Below, one piece after another: positions 37,815 through 48,285 of a DNA stretch of 64,000 nucleotides. The notes beneath the pieces are model-generated. The model did not search any database. It saw nothing but the letters and a program-made list of their open reading frames with translations, and was not told the DNA's origin. The DNA lies in contig CBDBDS010000002.1 of the NCBI GenBank assembly GCA_965203985.1, positions 1 to 64,000 on the forward strand, given 5' to 3'. Positions within the stretch are counted from its first letter, which is position 1; the number at the start of each line of letters is the position of its first letter. The position numbers and the translations under genes are program-made. Source of the DNA: Bin87 sp965203985. Its GTDB lineage: Bacteria; Chloroflexota; Dehalococcoidia; Lucifugimonadales; UBA3495.

Positions 37815-38717
37815 CTAGCTAAACCGGCCCAGCAAGCCTTTCACGGCCTTGAGAAAGTCGGGGGGATTGTCTCCCTGCACCAAGTGGCCTGCATTGGCGA
37901 CGGTAACCGTCGTGCAATCGTGGTGTTCCTCGGCCATCCGCACCATCGTCTCGTCGGCGAAGATGTCGCTGCGGTCGCCTCGCACCACTAGCGCTGGGCA
38001 ATCTATCCTGCGCCAGCCGGCCCAGAGCTGCTCGGGCGTCCAGGCTGGTGCGCGGAAGCCGCGGCGGCGGATCACCTTGTCATACTTCCACGTCCACTTC
38101 CCGTCTTCGCGCTGGCGGATGCTGTACTTCAACGCGCCCAGCGTCTGTTCGCGGCTACGGCCGGTGTACTCCATGACGCGCTGGGCGAACTCCTCCAGGG
38201 TATCCAGTTCATCAGGAAGTTCGCGGAACGCCTGAATGCGGTTGGACCCGCGCCGCTGCGTTTCCGGCCCCGTGTCAACAATGGTCAACGACTTCAACAT
38301 CCCAGGGTTACCCGACGCCCAGGCCAGGCTGTTCCGGCCACCCATGGAATGGCCGATCAGGTGGAAGTCCTGAAGACCCAGAGACGAGACCAACGCCCCG
38401 ACATCGCCGACATAGGCGTCGGTGGAATAGTCCTCGTCCGGCGACCAGTCGCTGTCTCCGTGGCCGCGCTGATCCACGGCAATCACGCGGTAGTCAACCG
38501 ACAGCGGCAGGCTGATGAAATCCCAGCTGTGGGCCTGTTGCTGAATTCCGTGCAGCATCACGATAGTCGGCGAACTCGGATCGCCCCATTCCAGGTAGTG
38601 GAGGTTCAGGCCGTTGACCTTGACGTACAGGTCCTGCGGTTCGTTCTCCACCGTAAAGGGAACACCCATCTGCCGCGCAGCATCGTGCAACGACAGCCCC
38701 ATGGAATGTGACGCCAT
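37815..38717 (-). CDS. Alpha/beta hydrolase
   Basis: 300 residues from the ATG at 38717, which follows GGAGG. The alpha/beta-hydrolase fold is clear: VMLHGIQQQAHSWD (oxyanion HG), AVDQRGHGDSDWS, the nucleophile elbow LIGHSMGGRNSL, the acid in VVRGDRSDIFAD and the final His in VANAGHLVQGDNP. The substrate is unknown; sequence resembles C-C bond hydrolases and epoxide-hydrolase relatives. It is 44 bp downstream of the phosphatidyltransferase gene on the same strand, so it may belong to the lipid cluster or simply be the tail of that transcript. Confidence 0.82.
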   Translation of the reverse strand: MASHSMGLSLHDAARQMGVPFTVENEPQDLYVKVNGLNLHYLEWGDPSSPTIVMLHGIQQQAHSWDFISLPLSVDYRVIAVDQRGHGDSDWSPDEDYSTDAYVGDVGALVSSLGLQDFHLIGHSMGGRNSLAWASGNPGMLKSLTIVDTGPETQRRGSNRIQAFRELPDELDTLEEFAQRVMEYTGRSREQTLGALKYSIRQREDGKWTWKYDKVIRRRGFRAPAWTPEQLWAGWRRIDCPALVVRGDRSDIFADETMVRMAEEHHDCTTVTVANAGHLVQGDNPPDFLKAVKGLLGRFS

Positions 38718-38761
38718 CTTGAATACCTCCAACCGTAAACGTGGCCGCCATGTTACCACGG

Positions 38762-39403
38762 CTAACCGTTTTCCTCCGCCTGGCGTTCCAGGATCCCCCG
38801 TATGGTGAACATCCGCTGGAAGAGGGTGAAGCAGGAAACCGCGGCGATCACCCATAAGACCCACACCATGATCGGGAAGGGAGCCAACCCCTCGGCGATT
38901 AGTCCGATGCCCAGGATCGCCACGCGCTCGGTTCGGGTCATGATGCCGGAACGGGTGAAGGCGCCGAGGCCCTCTCCGCGGGCGCGCAGGTAGGAGACGC
39001 CCTGGGAAAACACCAGACCCAGCAAGACCGATAACATGCTCAGGATCATCTCCGGCGTGGATAGATCCGACAAAAGGTAATAAAGCCCCAACCCCACGAA
39101 CAGGGCAGCCTCTCCCAACCGGTCGAAGACGGAATCGAGCAGGGCACCGAAGGGGGAAGCCCGGCCGGTTAGCCGCGCCAGCCCGCCGTCGAACAGATCC
39201 AGAATGCTTCCGGCCAGGAACACGATCCCGCCGTACAGGGGCCAACCCAGAGCCACCAGCGCCGCCCCGGCCACGCACACCGCGAAACCGAAGATGGTGA
39301 TCACGTTGGGAGTCAACCCCACCGCGTGCAGAGCACGCGCTCCGGGCAACTCGACATAGCGCAGCATCGCCGCGCGCAGTTCCTCTCTACCGGGCATTGC
39401 CAC
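38762..39403 (-). CDS. CDP-alcohol phosphatidyltransferase, probable phosphatidylinositol(-phosphate) synthase
   Basis: 213 residues with several membrane spans. The CDP-alcohol phosphotransferase motif is intact: DLFDGGLARLTGRASPFG followed by ALLDSVFD, giving D-x2-DG-x2-AR-x8-G-x3-D-x3-D. The family joins CDP-diacylglycerol to an alcohol. Its place directly after a PimA-like glycosyltransferase and a myo-inositol-phosphate synthase argues for phosphatidylinositol phosphate synthesis; phosphatidylglycerophosphate synthase is the alternative. The start is GTG at 39403 (GGAGGAGG upstream) or ATG at 39397; it overlaps the glycosyltransferase by 17 bp. Confidence 0.8.
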   Translation of the reverse strand: MAMPGREELRAAMLRYVELPGARALHAVGLTPNVITIFGFAVCVAGAALVALGWPLYGGIVFLAGSILDLFDGGLARLTGRASPFGALLDSVFDRLGEAALFVGLGLYYLLSDLSTPEMILSMLSVLLGLVFSQGVSYLRARGEGLGAFTRSGIMTRTERVAILGIGLIAEGLAPFPIMVWVLWVIAAVSCFTLFQRMFTIRGILERQAEENG

Positions 39404-40541
39404 CGTGGTTGGCCTCCTCCATGCAATGTTGGTAATAATCTTCGACTTCCGCCGCCACGTGCTGCCAGCGGTGTTCGTGCGCCACCTGTTTGCCGCCTCC
39501 CGACAATCTTTTAGCCAGGTCGGGGTTGTCGATCAAACGGGCGATGGCATCGGCTATGGTCCAAGGTTCGCGTGGCGACACGAGCAGTCCATTCAATTGG
39601 CCGGTCACCACGTCGCGATAGCCGTCAATGTCCGACGCGACCACCGGAGCGCCGGCAGCCATCGCTTCCAACAACACTATCCCGAAGCTCTCCCCCCCGG
39701 TGGCCGGGCTGCAAAAGACATCGGCGCTGGCGTAATAGCGGGGCAGGTCGTCATCAGGAACCGTCCCGGCCAGTCTCAACAGGTCCCGACCCGAATCGTT
39801 TATGGCGCTTATCAAAGACGAACACATCCGGTCCGGTTCCCCAGGACCCACGATTATCAGACGAACGTCGCGCCTGCGTTCGAGCAAGAGCAGGCACGCT
39901 TCCAACAGGTAACGCAGGCCCTTTCGTTCGTCCTTGCGCCCGACAAACAGGACGTTCTTCTTGCCGTCTCGCAACTCCGGGAAAGGCATGGCGCCGGCAA
40001 AACGTTGGTAGTCGATACCGTTGGGGATCACGCGGTACGCCCGCTGCGGGAAATGCGGCGCCACAAATGTCCGCGCCGCCTCGGAAACCGCAATCCGGCC
40101 GTGCAATCGACTGTGCCACGACCGCAGCGCAAAACGCGACCACCGGTACAACTGCTGCTTGTCCGAAAACGCGTGAAATGTCCCCACGTTCACCGCCCTC
40201 GAATGCTGAAGTATCATCAGGGGCAGAATGGGCGCCAAGGGCTCGTGTACGTGCACCAGATCGAATTGCTCTCGAGCCATTAGCTGTCTGATCCGGGGCC
40301 ACAACCACCACGAAAGGGTAACCCGGGCTGTGGAACCACCCGCTGACAGCGGAACGGACCGGCCCATGGGAATAAAACCGTCGGAATGCCCGCACTGCCG
40401 TTCGTCACCGGCCGACGTTTGCGGTGCGATAACCGTCACTTCGTGCCCACGCTGCCGCAGTTCGGACGACAGCTGGGACACGTGGGCGTTGACGCCTCCG
40501 GGCCACGCGAAATCGTAAGGGGAGACCATAGCTATCTTCAT
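39387..40541 (-). CDS. PimA-like GT4 glycosyltransferase
   Basis: 384 residues from the ATG at 40541 (GAGGGGAG upstream). GT-B fold, GT4 family: the opening MKIAMVSPYDFAWPGGVNAH closely follows the PimA pattern; HVHEPLAPILPLMIL, NVGTFHAFSDK, VIPNGIDYQRF, LFVGRKDERKGLRYLLEA and TGGESFGIVLLEAMAAGAPV (the EX7E motif) are all present. PimA adds mannose from GDP-mannose to phosphatidylinositol at the inner membrane face. Neighbouring ino1 and phosphatidyltransferase genes support this role, although any lipid-directed GT4 enzyme is possible. Confidence 0.78.
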   Translation of the reverse strand: MKIAMVSPYDFAWPGGVNAHVSQLSSELRQRGHEVTVIAPQTSAGDERQCGHSDGFIPMGRSVPLSAGGSTARVTLSWWLWPRIRQLMAREQFDLVHVHEPLAPILPLMILQHSRAVNVGTFHAFSDKQQLYRWSRFALRSWHSRLHGRIAVSEAARTFVAPHFPQRAYRVIPNGIDYQRFAGAMPFPELRDGKKNVLFVGRKDERKGLRYLLEACLLLLERRRDVRLIIVGPGEPDRMCSSLISAINDSGRDLLRLAGTVPDDDLPRYYASADVFCSPATGGESFGIVLLEAMAAGAPVVASDIDGYRDVVTGQLNGLLVSPREPWTIADAIARLIDNPDLAKRLSGGGKQVAHEHRWQHVAAEVEDYYQHCMEEANHGGNAR

Positions 40542-40594
40542 AGCCGGCTCCCCTCGATGATCTCCGTCTCCGGAACCCAGGGCCCTGGCGCGGG

Positions 40595-41707
<1,113 letters not shown>

Positions 41708-41890
41708 TTGTGTACTCCTTGAGGCCCGCCCCAGCGCGCAAATCCCACTAAAACGGGACCGGAAATTAACGAGGCCAACCTGCGTCAAACTGCCAAACAG
41801 TCTAACACACGCGGAATCCAAGTGCCTTTTGGCAGTCGCTAATCGCCAGCCGTGGGCAATCGGTGAAGTGAATCGACCAAATTGTCCCGG

Positions 41891-42571
41891 CTAGTTCTCA
41901 GCGAAAAACCGGAAAATCGCCGTCTCGTCGTCGTGGCGGAACCTGCCGCCTCGGAACCGGATGTCCCGCCCCTGCTCGATATGCTGATCCACTAATTCCT
42001 TGACCCGACCCGAAGCGTCCTCGGCGTTGGCGGAACCACGCACAATTTCCATCAGTTCGTCGCCAAGCAGGTTGTCGCTGACACCGTCAGTGCAGCACAC
42101 CAGGCGATCCTCGGGGGACAGATCGATAGTGGTTTGAAACACCGACAGGGTCGCTTCCGCGCCTATGGCCTTGGAGACGCCAAGGCGTATCAACCCGCCC
42201 ATGCGGCCGCTGTACTGTTCGTATCCGTCCGGGCGGATCACGTAGATGGGGCTGTCTCCGGCAGAGATGATGTGGAGTTGGCCGCCCAGATACAGTGCTG
42301 CCGAGGCGGTGGTCAGCAGGAAACGCCCTCCACCGACCTGGTGGAACTCGGCGTTCTGCTCGTCCAGGACAGCAACGATATCCTCCGGGCCGGCGATGTC
42401 GATTGCGTTCAGGGCATCGGCAACGGAACCACTGGCCTCGTCGCCACCGTGACCGGTGACGCCGTCCAGCACCACGTCCAGGAAGTTCCCGCCGCCCAAA
42501 TCCCGGGTCAGGTAGTTGTCCTCGCCGTGGGCGGCATTATCGTGAAGAATTGCCAACGAACTGGTGAGCAT
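41891..42571 (-). CDS. PP2C-family serine/threonine phosphatase
   Basis: 226 residues, a compact PP2C. Metal-binding Asp residues are seen in AHGEDNYL, DGVTGHGGDEA, CTDGVSDNLL and FRHDDETAIF, all four positions of the family. No membrane anchor. It lies 38 bp downstream of a kinase-like protein on the same strand and is probably cotranscribed, forming a phosphorylation/dephosphorylation pair. The target is unknown. Confidence 0.85.
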   Translation of the reverse strand: MLTSSLAILHDNAAHGEDNYLTRDLGGGNFLDVVLDGVTGHGGDEASGSVADALNAIDIAGPEDIVAVLDEQNAEFHQVGGGRFLLTTASAALYLGGQLHIISAGDSPIYVIRPDGYEQYSGRMGGLIRLGVSKAIGAEATLSVFQTTIDLSPEDRLVCCTDGVSDNLLGDELMEIVRGSANAEDASGRVKELVDQHIEQGRDIRFRGGRFRHDDETAIFRFFAEN

Positions 42572-42609
42572 AGTTCCTGCTTCCTCGCAAGAGATTGGTT
42601 AGCGGCGGA

Positions 42610-43629
42610 TCAGCCGGCCAGTTGGGCCAGCTCGGTATTCGCGTCGAATCGGTAACGGGTCCAATGATCCTCGGAGAGCCGGTGCAGCGCGGTGCGCCAT
42701 GCTTCCAAAGCGGTCTGCGGCTCCGGCATCTGCTCGTTTCGGATGGTAATCAGCCGCAGGCATTCGCGCAAGTCCGATGCAAAATCGGCTACGGATGCGT
42801 ACCCGCGCTGTCGGACCTTGCCCAGGCACGCTGTCGCGGCGTCCCGCAGCGCATCGTCCGCTGACGCGAACGCGCTGATCAAGCTGTCGCATTCGTCCTC
42901 GATCGATATAACCGGGCGTTGGTTGTGCGGGTCGAAGTAGCCCGCTGCATCGGTGGGCGGCAGGTCCGGAGCCAGGTAGAACTTCACCATTTCGATGTAG
43001 AAGTCGTGGACATCCTGGGGGCCGCGGTTGCCTTGGGCTCGCTCTACGCCGTGTCCGACCAGTGCGGTTGCGTCCACCAGCGAGATCCGGCCGGTGCCCG
43101 GGGAATAGAACACGTTGTGCGGACCGAGATCCAACAGCGCGTACCCGGCATCGGCGTAAATTTCCTGGGCCTCCAGCAGTTGCGACTGGACCGGCCAAGT
43201 GGCGACACCATCGGGCAGCGCAAGTGGATGCAGGGCGAAGAGGTTTTGTCCCAAGCCGATGGGGACCCGCAGGATACGGCTCCTGGGGTCTCCCACCAGG
43301 GGAATGCCCGCTGCGCGTTCCTCTACTCTCACCGAGTAGGGTTGACCCAGGTCTTCGCCGAAATACGCGTCGTGAAGGGCTACATTGGTAACCCCGATCA
43401 CGCGGGGCACGACGGCGGAAAATTGGCCAGCCCGCTCGTAAGCCTCAAGGGCTCGAGCGGTGCGCTCTTCGACGGGTCTGTGCATTTGACGACTGACCGT
43501 CTGCGGAGACGGCCGCTTCAGCACCACGGGTTCACCAGTCTCCCGATCCACCGCGGCGCGCACGTCGTAGTCGGCGCCGCTGCCCAGCGGCCCGACAAGT
43601 TCGAAGCGATCCAGCGTGACAGTTTCCAT
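42610..43629 (-). CDS. Divergent protein-kinase-like protein
   Basis: 339 residues with a degraded Hanks-kinase pattern. Gly-rich loop: VGPLGSGADYDVRAA; VAIK lysine: PVVLKRPS; catalytic loop: LLDLGPHNVFY, where the Asp and Asn of HRDxxxxN survive but the HR and catalytic-loop Lys do not; the DFG position reads VDATAL. The C-terminal part is helical. No transmembrane or sensor domain is obvious. It is either an atypical kinase or a pseudokinase. It is followed by the PP2C gene, which supports a signalling role. Confidence 0.6.
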   Translation of the reverse strand: METVTLDRFELVGPLGSGADYDVRAAVDRETGEPVVLKRPSPQTVSRQMHRPVEERTARALEAYERAGQFSAVVPRVIGVTNVALHDAYFGEDLGQPYSVRVEERAAGIPLVGDPRSRILRVPIGLGQNLFALHPLALPDGVATWPVQSQLLEAQEIYADAGYALLDLGPHNVFYSPGTGRISLVDATALVGHGVERAQGNRGPQDVHDFYIEMVKFYLAPDLPPTDAAGYFDPHNQRPVISIEDECDSLISAFASADDALRDAATACLGKVRQRGYASVADFASDLRECLRLITIRNEQMPEPQTALEAWRTALHRLSEDHWTRYRFDANTELAQLAG

Positions 43630-43645
43630 GATCGACGCCCGCGGA

Positions 43646-44506
43646 CTAGTGGTGTCCGCTCAGGATGGTGATCCAGTCTTCCTTCTGCCGAATTTCGCCG
43701 ATGACCAACCCGGCCTCGTTGATCGCCGAAACCGCTTCGTCGTGCTGGTCCACAATAATCCCGGATGCGATGAACACGCCGTCATCGGCGAGAAGCTCGG
43801 GGATCGCCGGCGAGACCAGTCGGATGCCCCGGGCGCTGATGTTGGCCACGGCGATGTCGTATTTCTCGCCTCGAGTCGCGGCGCTGGGGATGCTGCCCGA
43901 TTGGGCGTTGACGCGGTCGGCGATGCCGGTGCGACGGAAATTGCGTTGGGCGGCGCGTACCGCGTGCCCGTCGATGTCCACTGCGGTGATCCGTGTTGCG
44001 CCCAGCTTGGCCGCGGCGATGGTGAGTATTCCCGAGCCGGTTCCCACGTCAAGAACCGTGCTTCCGGGCCGAATCATCTCTTCCATGGCCTCCAGGCAAG
44101 AATAAGTTGTTGGATGATATCCCGTACCGAAAGCCAATCCCGGATCCAGCTCCACCAGGACATCGCCGGGTTGTGCTTCATAGTCGATCCAAGAAGGCTT
44201 GATCACCAAATTCTGACCGACACGCAGCAGCGTAAAGTGCTGCTTCCAATTATCGCGCCAGTCCTCATTATCATCCAGGGGTCGGATCTGCAACTCGCCC
44301 AGGTCCGCGACGCTGGACGCCAGCTTGATACCCACCTCGATGTGGGCCAACCGCTGCCGGGAAAGACTGGGCAGATAGGAACGGAGCACCGCGTGCTCGC
44401 CGGGTCTGGTTTCAACACTCAACCCGTACCCGTACCGCTCAAAGAGGTAGGACACGGGCTCGACGTATTCGAAGGGAACGTTGATGCTCAGTTCGTGCCA
44501 GGACAT
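43646..44506 (-). CDS. prmA: Ribosomal protein L11 methyltransferase
   Basis: SAM-dependent methyltransferase of 286 residues. The SAM motif is VLDVGTGSGILTIAAAKLGA, the post-I acidic residue lies in ITAVDIDGHAV, and ANISARGI is the PrmA version of the catalytic NPPY-like motif; DPGLAFGTGYHPTT is the PrmA signature. It lies 55 bp after dnaJ on the same strand, the dnaJ-prmA order common in many bacteria. Confidence 0.9.
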   Translation of the reverse strand: MSWHELSINVPFEYVEPVSYLFERYGYGLSVETRPGEHAVLRSYLPSLSRQRLAHIEVGIKLASSVADLGELQIRPLDDNEDWRDNWKQHFTLLRVGQNLVIKPSWIDYEAQPGDVLVELDPGLAFGTGYHPTTYSCLEAMEEMIRPGSTVLDVGTGSGILTIAAAKLGATRITAVDIDGHAVRAAQRNFRRTGIADRVNAQSGSIPSAATRGEKYDIAVANISARGIRLVSPAIPELLADDGVFIASGIIVDQHDEAVSAINEAGLVIGEIRQKEDWITILSGHH

Positions 44507-44561
44507 CGCAGCGTCAGGGTAAGTGGAGGGAGCGCGACATCGGGCCGCCGAGCGAGCCCAA

Positions 44562-45818
44562 CTATTCGCCGCCCGAGGTCAGGGTGTCCTTGATGCGGTC
44601 AAACAGCCCGCGCTGCTTGTCGTCTTGTGGTGGCTCTTGGGTCTCGGCGCTGGCGTCAATTGCCGCCTCTTCCGGTTCCGTGGCTTCGTTTTCGACGGGT
44701 TTCCGGTTGCTGGCGCGTTTCTTTCGTGGGGGCGCGGGCGGCCTCTTGCCGTTGTTGGCCAGCGAATATGCCAGGTCTTCCACCAGTTTGCGCTGGTACT
44801 TGTTCAGCTTGGAAGGAATGTCCACGTCCACCAGGATACGGATGTCCCCCCGTCGGTCCGTGGGCCGGCCGTCGCGCCGGATGCGTGGTACGCCCCGCGA
44901 GCGCACGCGAAACTCGCTCCCGGCCTGGGTACCCGCCGGTATGTCGAGGTCGATGTCGTCGCCTTCGAGGGTAGGGATGGGTTTGGTCACGCCCAGGGCC
45001 GCTTCGGCCATATTGAGCGATGTCCGGTACACAAGGTCGGAATCGTCTCGCATGAACAACGGGTGCTCCCGAACGCGCAACTGAACGTAAAGGTTCCCGG
45101 GCGGCCCGCCGTTGGAACCAGCGTCACCCTCCCCGGTGATGCGGACCTGCATACCGTCGTCGACGCCGGCGGGGATGGTAACGGTGCGGGTCCGGCGACG
45201 CCGTTCGAACCCGCGGGCGCGGCAATTGGAGCAGGGAGTTTCTATGGACCGGCCATTACCATTGCAACTGGAACACGGGGTGGTGACGGCAAACTGGCCG
45301 AATACGCTGCGTTGAGCGCGACGCACCTGGCCGCTGCCATTGCACGTCCGGCAGGTATTTATCGCCGTACCAGGCTCATTTCCCGCTCCGGAACAGTGGT
45401 GGCAAGGCTCCACCCGATTGATCTCGATGTCCTTGTCGCAACCGAACACAGCCTCTTCGAAAGTCAGGTTGACCCGTTGGCTGATGTCCTCCCCGCTGCG
45501 CGGCTGGTTGGCGGTACGGCCGCCGCCCCCGAAAAAGGTATCGAAGATGTCGCCGAAGCCACCGAACGGATCGAAACCGTCGAATGGGCGATCGCCGCCG
45601 TTTACGCCGGCGTGCCCGAAACGGTCATAACGGGTGCGCTTCTCCTGGTCGCTGAGGACCTGGTAGGCCTCGTTGATTTCCTTGAACTTGTCCTCAGCGC
45701 CGGGGGTTTTGTTCCGGTCGGGATGGAATTCCATCGCCTTCCTGCGGAAGGCGCGACGGATCTCCTCTTCGTTGGCGCCCCGGTCGACGCCGAGGGTCTC
45801 GTAATAGTCCACTGGCAT
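44562..45818 (-). CDS. dnaJ: Chaperone protein DnaJ
   Basis: Hsp40 co-chaperone, 418 residues. J domain at residues 3-70 with HPD (FHPDRN); Gly/Phe-rich linker (FDGFDPFGGFGD); four zinc-finger repeats of the type CxxCxGxG, the last two being CSSCNGNGR and CSNCRARGF; then the C-terminal substrate domain with RRGDIRILVDVDIPSKL. A 65-residue Lys/Pro then Glu/Ala-rich tail ending GLFDRIKDTLTSGG extends the usual protein. No dnaK or grpE is adjacent. Confidence 0.95.
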   Translation of the reverse strand: MPVDYYETLGVDRGANEEEIRRAFRRKAMEFHPDRNKTPGAEDKFKEINEAYQVLSDQEKRTRYDRFGHAGVNGGDRPFDGFDPFGGFGDIFDTFFGGGGRTANQPRSGEDISQRVNLTFEEAVFGCDKDIEINRVEPCHHCSGAGNEPGTAINTCRTCNGSGQVRRAQRSVFGQFAVTTPCSSCNGNGRSIETPCSNCRARGFERRRRTRTVTIPAGVDDGMQVRITGEGDAGSNGGPPGNLYVQLRVREHPLFMRDDSDLVYRTSLNMAEAALGVTKPIPTLEGDDIDLDIPAGTQAGSEFRVRSRGVPRIRRDGRPTDRRGDIRILVDVDIPSKLNKYQRKLVEDLAYSLANNGKRPPAPPRKKRASNRKPVENEATEPEEAAIDASAETQEPPQDDKQRGLFDRIKDTLTSGGE

Positions 45819-45890
45819 AATATTCTGGCGATTTCACAGACTGCTTTGATTATAGCGGACGCCGCGCACAATGCTCAACTGCCAGCGATT

Positions 45891-46265
45891 TCATGACAAC
45901 GACCGACCGACCAGCACGCCGGCGTAGGCGGCCGCCAGGCCGACTGCCAGGTTGGCGGCAATGGAAATGCCGGCGCGACCAAGCTCGCCGCCGGATATGA
46001 GCCTGACCCCGTCGTAGGCCAGTGTGGAAAAGGTAGTGAAACCGCCAAGCAACCCGACAGCGAGCATGGCGCGCAGTTCCAGCGGCCATTCTGCTCGCGC
46101 GATGAAAATCGTAGCCAGCACGCCCAGGGCGAATGACCCGACAACGTTGACCGCAAATGTCCCCACTACCGTGTCCGCCCCGAAATATTGGGCCGCCAGC
46201 CGACCGGCGCCGAAGCGCAACACGGATCCGGCGGCGCCACCCGCCGCCACCAACAGCCAGATCAC
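45891..46265 (-). CDS. crcB: Fluoride channel CrcB/FluC
   Basis: 124 residues with four membrane spans. GGAAGSVLRFGAG and the pore segment GTFAVNVVGSFALG, then LLGGFTTFSTLAYD are diagnostic of the Fluc fluoride channel, which exports toxic fluoride as a dimer of antiparallel subunits. It begins one base after the enolase-family stop on the same strand, so there is no room for a fluoride riboswitch in front of it. Confidence 0.92.
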   Translation of the reverse strand: MIWLLVAAGGAAGSVLRFGAGRLAAQYFGADTVVGTFAVNVVGSFALGVLATIFIARAEWPLELRAMLAVGLLGGFTTFSTLAYDGVRLISGGELGRAGISIAANLAVGLAAAYAGVLVGRSLS

Positions 46266-46266
46266 G

Positions 46267-47442
46267 TTACGCCCAGGCGCCCCGCCGTTCCAGGGTCCGC
46301 TCGTCCAGCTCGATACCCCAGCCGGGGCGATCCGACAACGTTATCTTGCCGGCGACGATCTCAGGCCGGACGGTGAAGAGCTCGTCCCAAATCGGATCGC
46401 GGTCCGCCGAAGGGAAGGTCTCGCAGATTTCGCCGACGGACAGGCCGGCCACCAAGTGACCGTGAACCTGCGGGTCGTGATGAGGAGCCAGGCGCACGTT
46501 CTCAGCCGCGCACAGCCCTGCGATGCGCAGGCACTCGGTGACGCCGCCGTTGCGGGTACTGTCGTACTGCATGACGCGCACGCCTCCCCGTCGGATGAGG
46601 TCGCGGGCGTCCCACCTGGTCACCGCATTTTCACCCGACGCGATGGGGATGGTAGTCGAGGCGGCCACCTTGCCCAAGCCCTCGACCCGGTCGTACCAGT
46701 GAACCGGTTCCTCCAGCCAGCGGATGTTGAGCGGCTCCAGCATCCGCGCGCCTCGAATGGCGGTGTCGACGTCCCATCCTTCGTTGACGTCGACCATTAT
46801 GTCAATGTCCTCGCCCACTGAGTTGCGAACGGCGCTGACCCGCTCGTAGTCCTCGGCCAGGCTAACGTGGCCGATCTTCAGCTTGATGGCCTCGTAACCC
46901 ATTTCGATGTAGGACTCACACTCCCGTACCAGATCGTGAACCGTTTTTCCGTCCTGGTAGTACCCACCGGTGACATAGCACGGCGCGGTGTTGGAGTGGC
47001 CGCCCAGCAATTTGTACAACGGCAGGTCGGCGGCTTTGCCCTTGATGTCCCAAAGGGCGATGTCAACTGCCGCCAACGCAGTGAGAATCTGGGGTCGTCC
47101 GAACCCGGCTGCTGCCCAACCGATTTGATGACACAAACCGAACATCTCGTCCCAAAGCTGTTCGTGGTCAACAGGGTCCCGGCCCAGGAGCATCGGCTTG
47201 AGCAGATCGACCACCGCGCGAGAAGCGCCGTCGGCGTGGATGGCTCCGTCGCTGTCCTGGCGATAGATACCAGCGAACCCCTGTCCAGCGCCGTGCGCCT
47301 CGCCAATGCCGTAATAGCCGGCATCAGTGTGGACGCGCACCAGCAGTTCGCTCACGCGCCCGATAGGTCGGAGCGCCGTCCAGTATTCGCGGTCGGGCGC
47401 GGGCCAGACCAACGCGATGGCCTCAACGTCGGTGATTTTCAT
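46267..47442 (-). CDS. Enolase superfamily enzyme (mandelate racemase/muconate lactonizing type)
   Basis: 391 residues. The capping domain is N-terminal (MKITDVEAIALVW). In the barrel: AIKLKIGHVSL (KxK lysine), DIMVDVNEGWDV (metal Asp), RWLEEPVHWYD (metal Glu), ASGENAVTRWDARDLI (third ligand), and HHDPQVHGHLV (His of the mandelate racemase subgroup). The reaction is abstraction of an alpha proton from a carboxylate, as in sugar-acid dehydratases. The downstream SMP-30-like lactonase and oxidase genes fit a sugar-acid or amino-acid catabolic context. Confidence 0.88.
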   Translation of the reverse strand: MKITDVEAIALVWPAPDREYWTALRPIGRVSELLVRVHTDAGYYGIGEAHGAGQGFAGIYRQDSDGAIHADGASRAVVDLLKPMLLGRDPVDHEQLWDEMFGLCHQIGWAAAGFGRPQILTALAAVDIALWDIKGKAADLPLYKLLGGHSNTAPCYVTGGYYQDGKTVHDLVRECESYIEMGYEAIKLKIGHVSLAEDYERVSAVRNSVGEDIDIMVDVNEGWDVDTAIRGARMLEPLNIRWLEEPVHWYDRVEGLGKVAASTTIPIASGENAVTRWDARDLIRRGGVRVMQYDSTRNGGVTECLRIAGLCAAENVRLAPHHDPQVHGHLVAGLSVGEICETFPSADRDPIWDELFTVRPEIVAGKITLSDRPGWGIELDERTLERRGAWA

Positions 47443-47487
47443 TACGGTGTTCCTCGTCCGGTGGTGTTGGACTGCGAACGGTGTGGG

Positions 47488-48285
47488 TCAGCGACGCAAC
47501 CCCGTTTCCCGAAGCCGTCGGTCAATCCATTCTCGGTCGCCGGGAGATAACGGGCCTTCAGGATCGTTATTGTAATTGCTGTATCGTTCGTAATGACCAC
47601 GCAGGTAGAGGTCGTTGAAGATTTCACCTAGAACGATGGTGGGCTCATCTTCCTTGTTTAGCAGCGGAACTGGAAATGCAGGAATAGCCGACTGAATACC
47701 GAATGGATACAGCGTAGCCTGAGGACGCATACGGCTGCGGCTAACCATTATGCGATAAGGAGCAACTCCATCGTAACCGTGGGACGGCATCGGAACGTTG
47801 GCGCGCAACAAGTCGATTTCAACCAGATGGGTGGCGCTTTCCAGAATTCGTCGCCTTTTCTCCAGGTAGTCCCGACGCCCCTGTCCGCCCCGCTTGTTGC
47901 TGTGGGAAAGCACTTCCACAATCGCTACGGACGGCAAACGGCCCGGCGTTCTGATTTCAATGAACCGCTCACGCACCGGACGCAGTTCCGGCAAAAGTAT
48001 GGGAACGGCTCCGGCATCCGGGGTCGTGACAGACGCTACAGTTTGGGCCCCATCCCCGGCAATGTTGATGTCGGGGATAGCGTAACGCTGGCTCACAGCA
48101 TCGTCGATTGTCTCCTCTACGATTACCCGCTCCTCCATCGTGACCGTGTATTGCGGCGGCAGAGCCTCCCGCAAGAAGTAATGCATCTCGCTGATTATCT
48201 TGGTATGCACTTCCGGCCAGAGGTGGCGCGCTTCCAGATAGGGGTTCATTCCCGGAAAGGGCAGGATCTCGTCGGATTCAGCCAT
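47488..48285 (-). CDS. DUF4058 family protein
   Basis: 265 residues from the ATG at 48285 (AGGGTGG upstream). Opening PFPGMNPYLEARHLWPEVHTK is the DUF4058 hallmark. Later: VAIVEVLSHSNKRGGQGR, YLEKRRRILESATHLVEIDLLR and a final DREWIDRRLRETGL. Restriction-nuclease-like order (E-x-L-S...K) resembles Uma2 proteins, but activity has not been shown. Overlaps the upstream oxidase gene by 8 bp. Often multi-copy in Chloroflexota and cyanobacteria. Confidence 0.82.
   Translation of the reverse strand: MAESDEILPFPGMNPYLEARHLWPEVHTKIISEMHYFLREALPPQYTVTMEERVIVEETIDDAVSQRYAIPDINIAGDGAQTVASVTTPDAGAVPILLPELRPVRERFIEIRTPGRLPSVAIVEVLSHSNKRGGQGRRDYLEKRRRILESATHLVEIDLLRANVPMPSHGYDGVAPYRIMVSRSRMRPQATLYPFGIQSAIPAFPVPLLNKEDEPTIVLGEIFNDLYLRGHYERYSNYNNDPEGPLSPGDREWIDRRLRETGLRR

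Noticed and set aside
44523..45896. Open frame antisense to dnaJ
   Set aside because: Shadow of dnaJ codon bias; no family signature.
46266..46266. Fluoride riboswitch before crcB
   Set aside because: Only one base separates crcB from the preceding gene.
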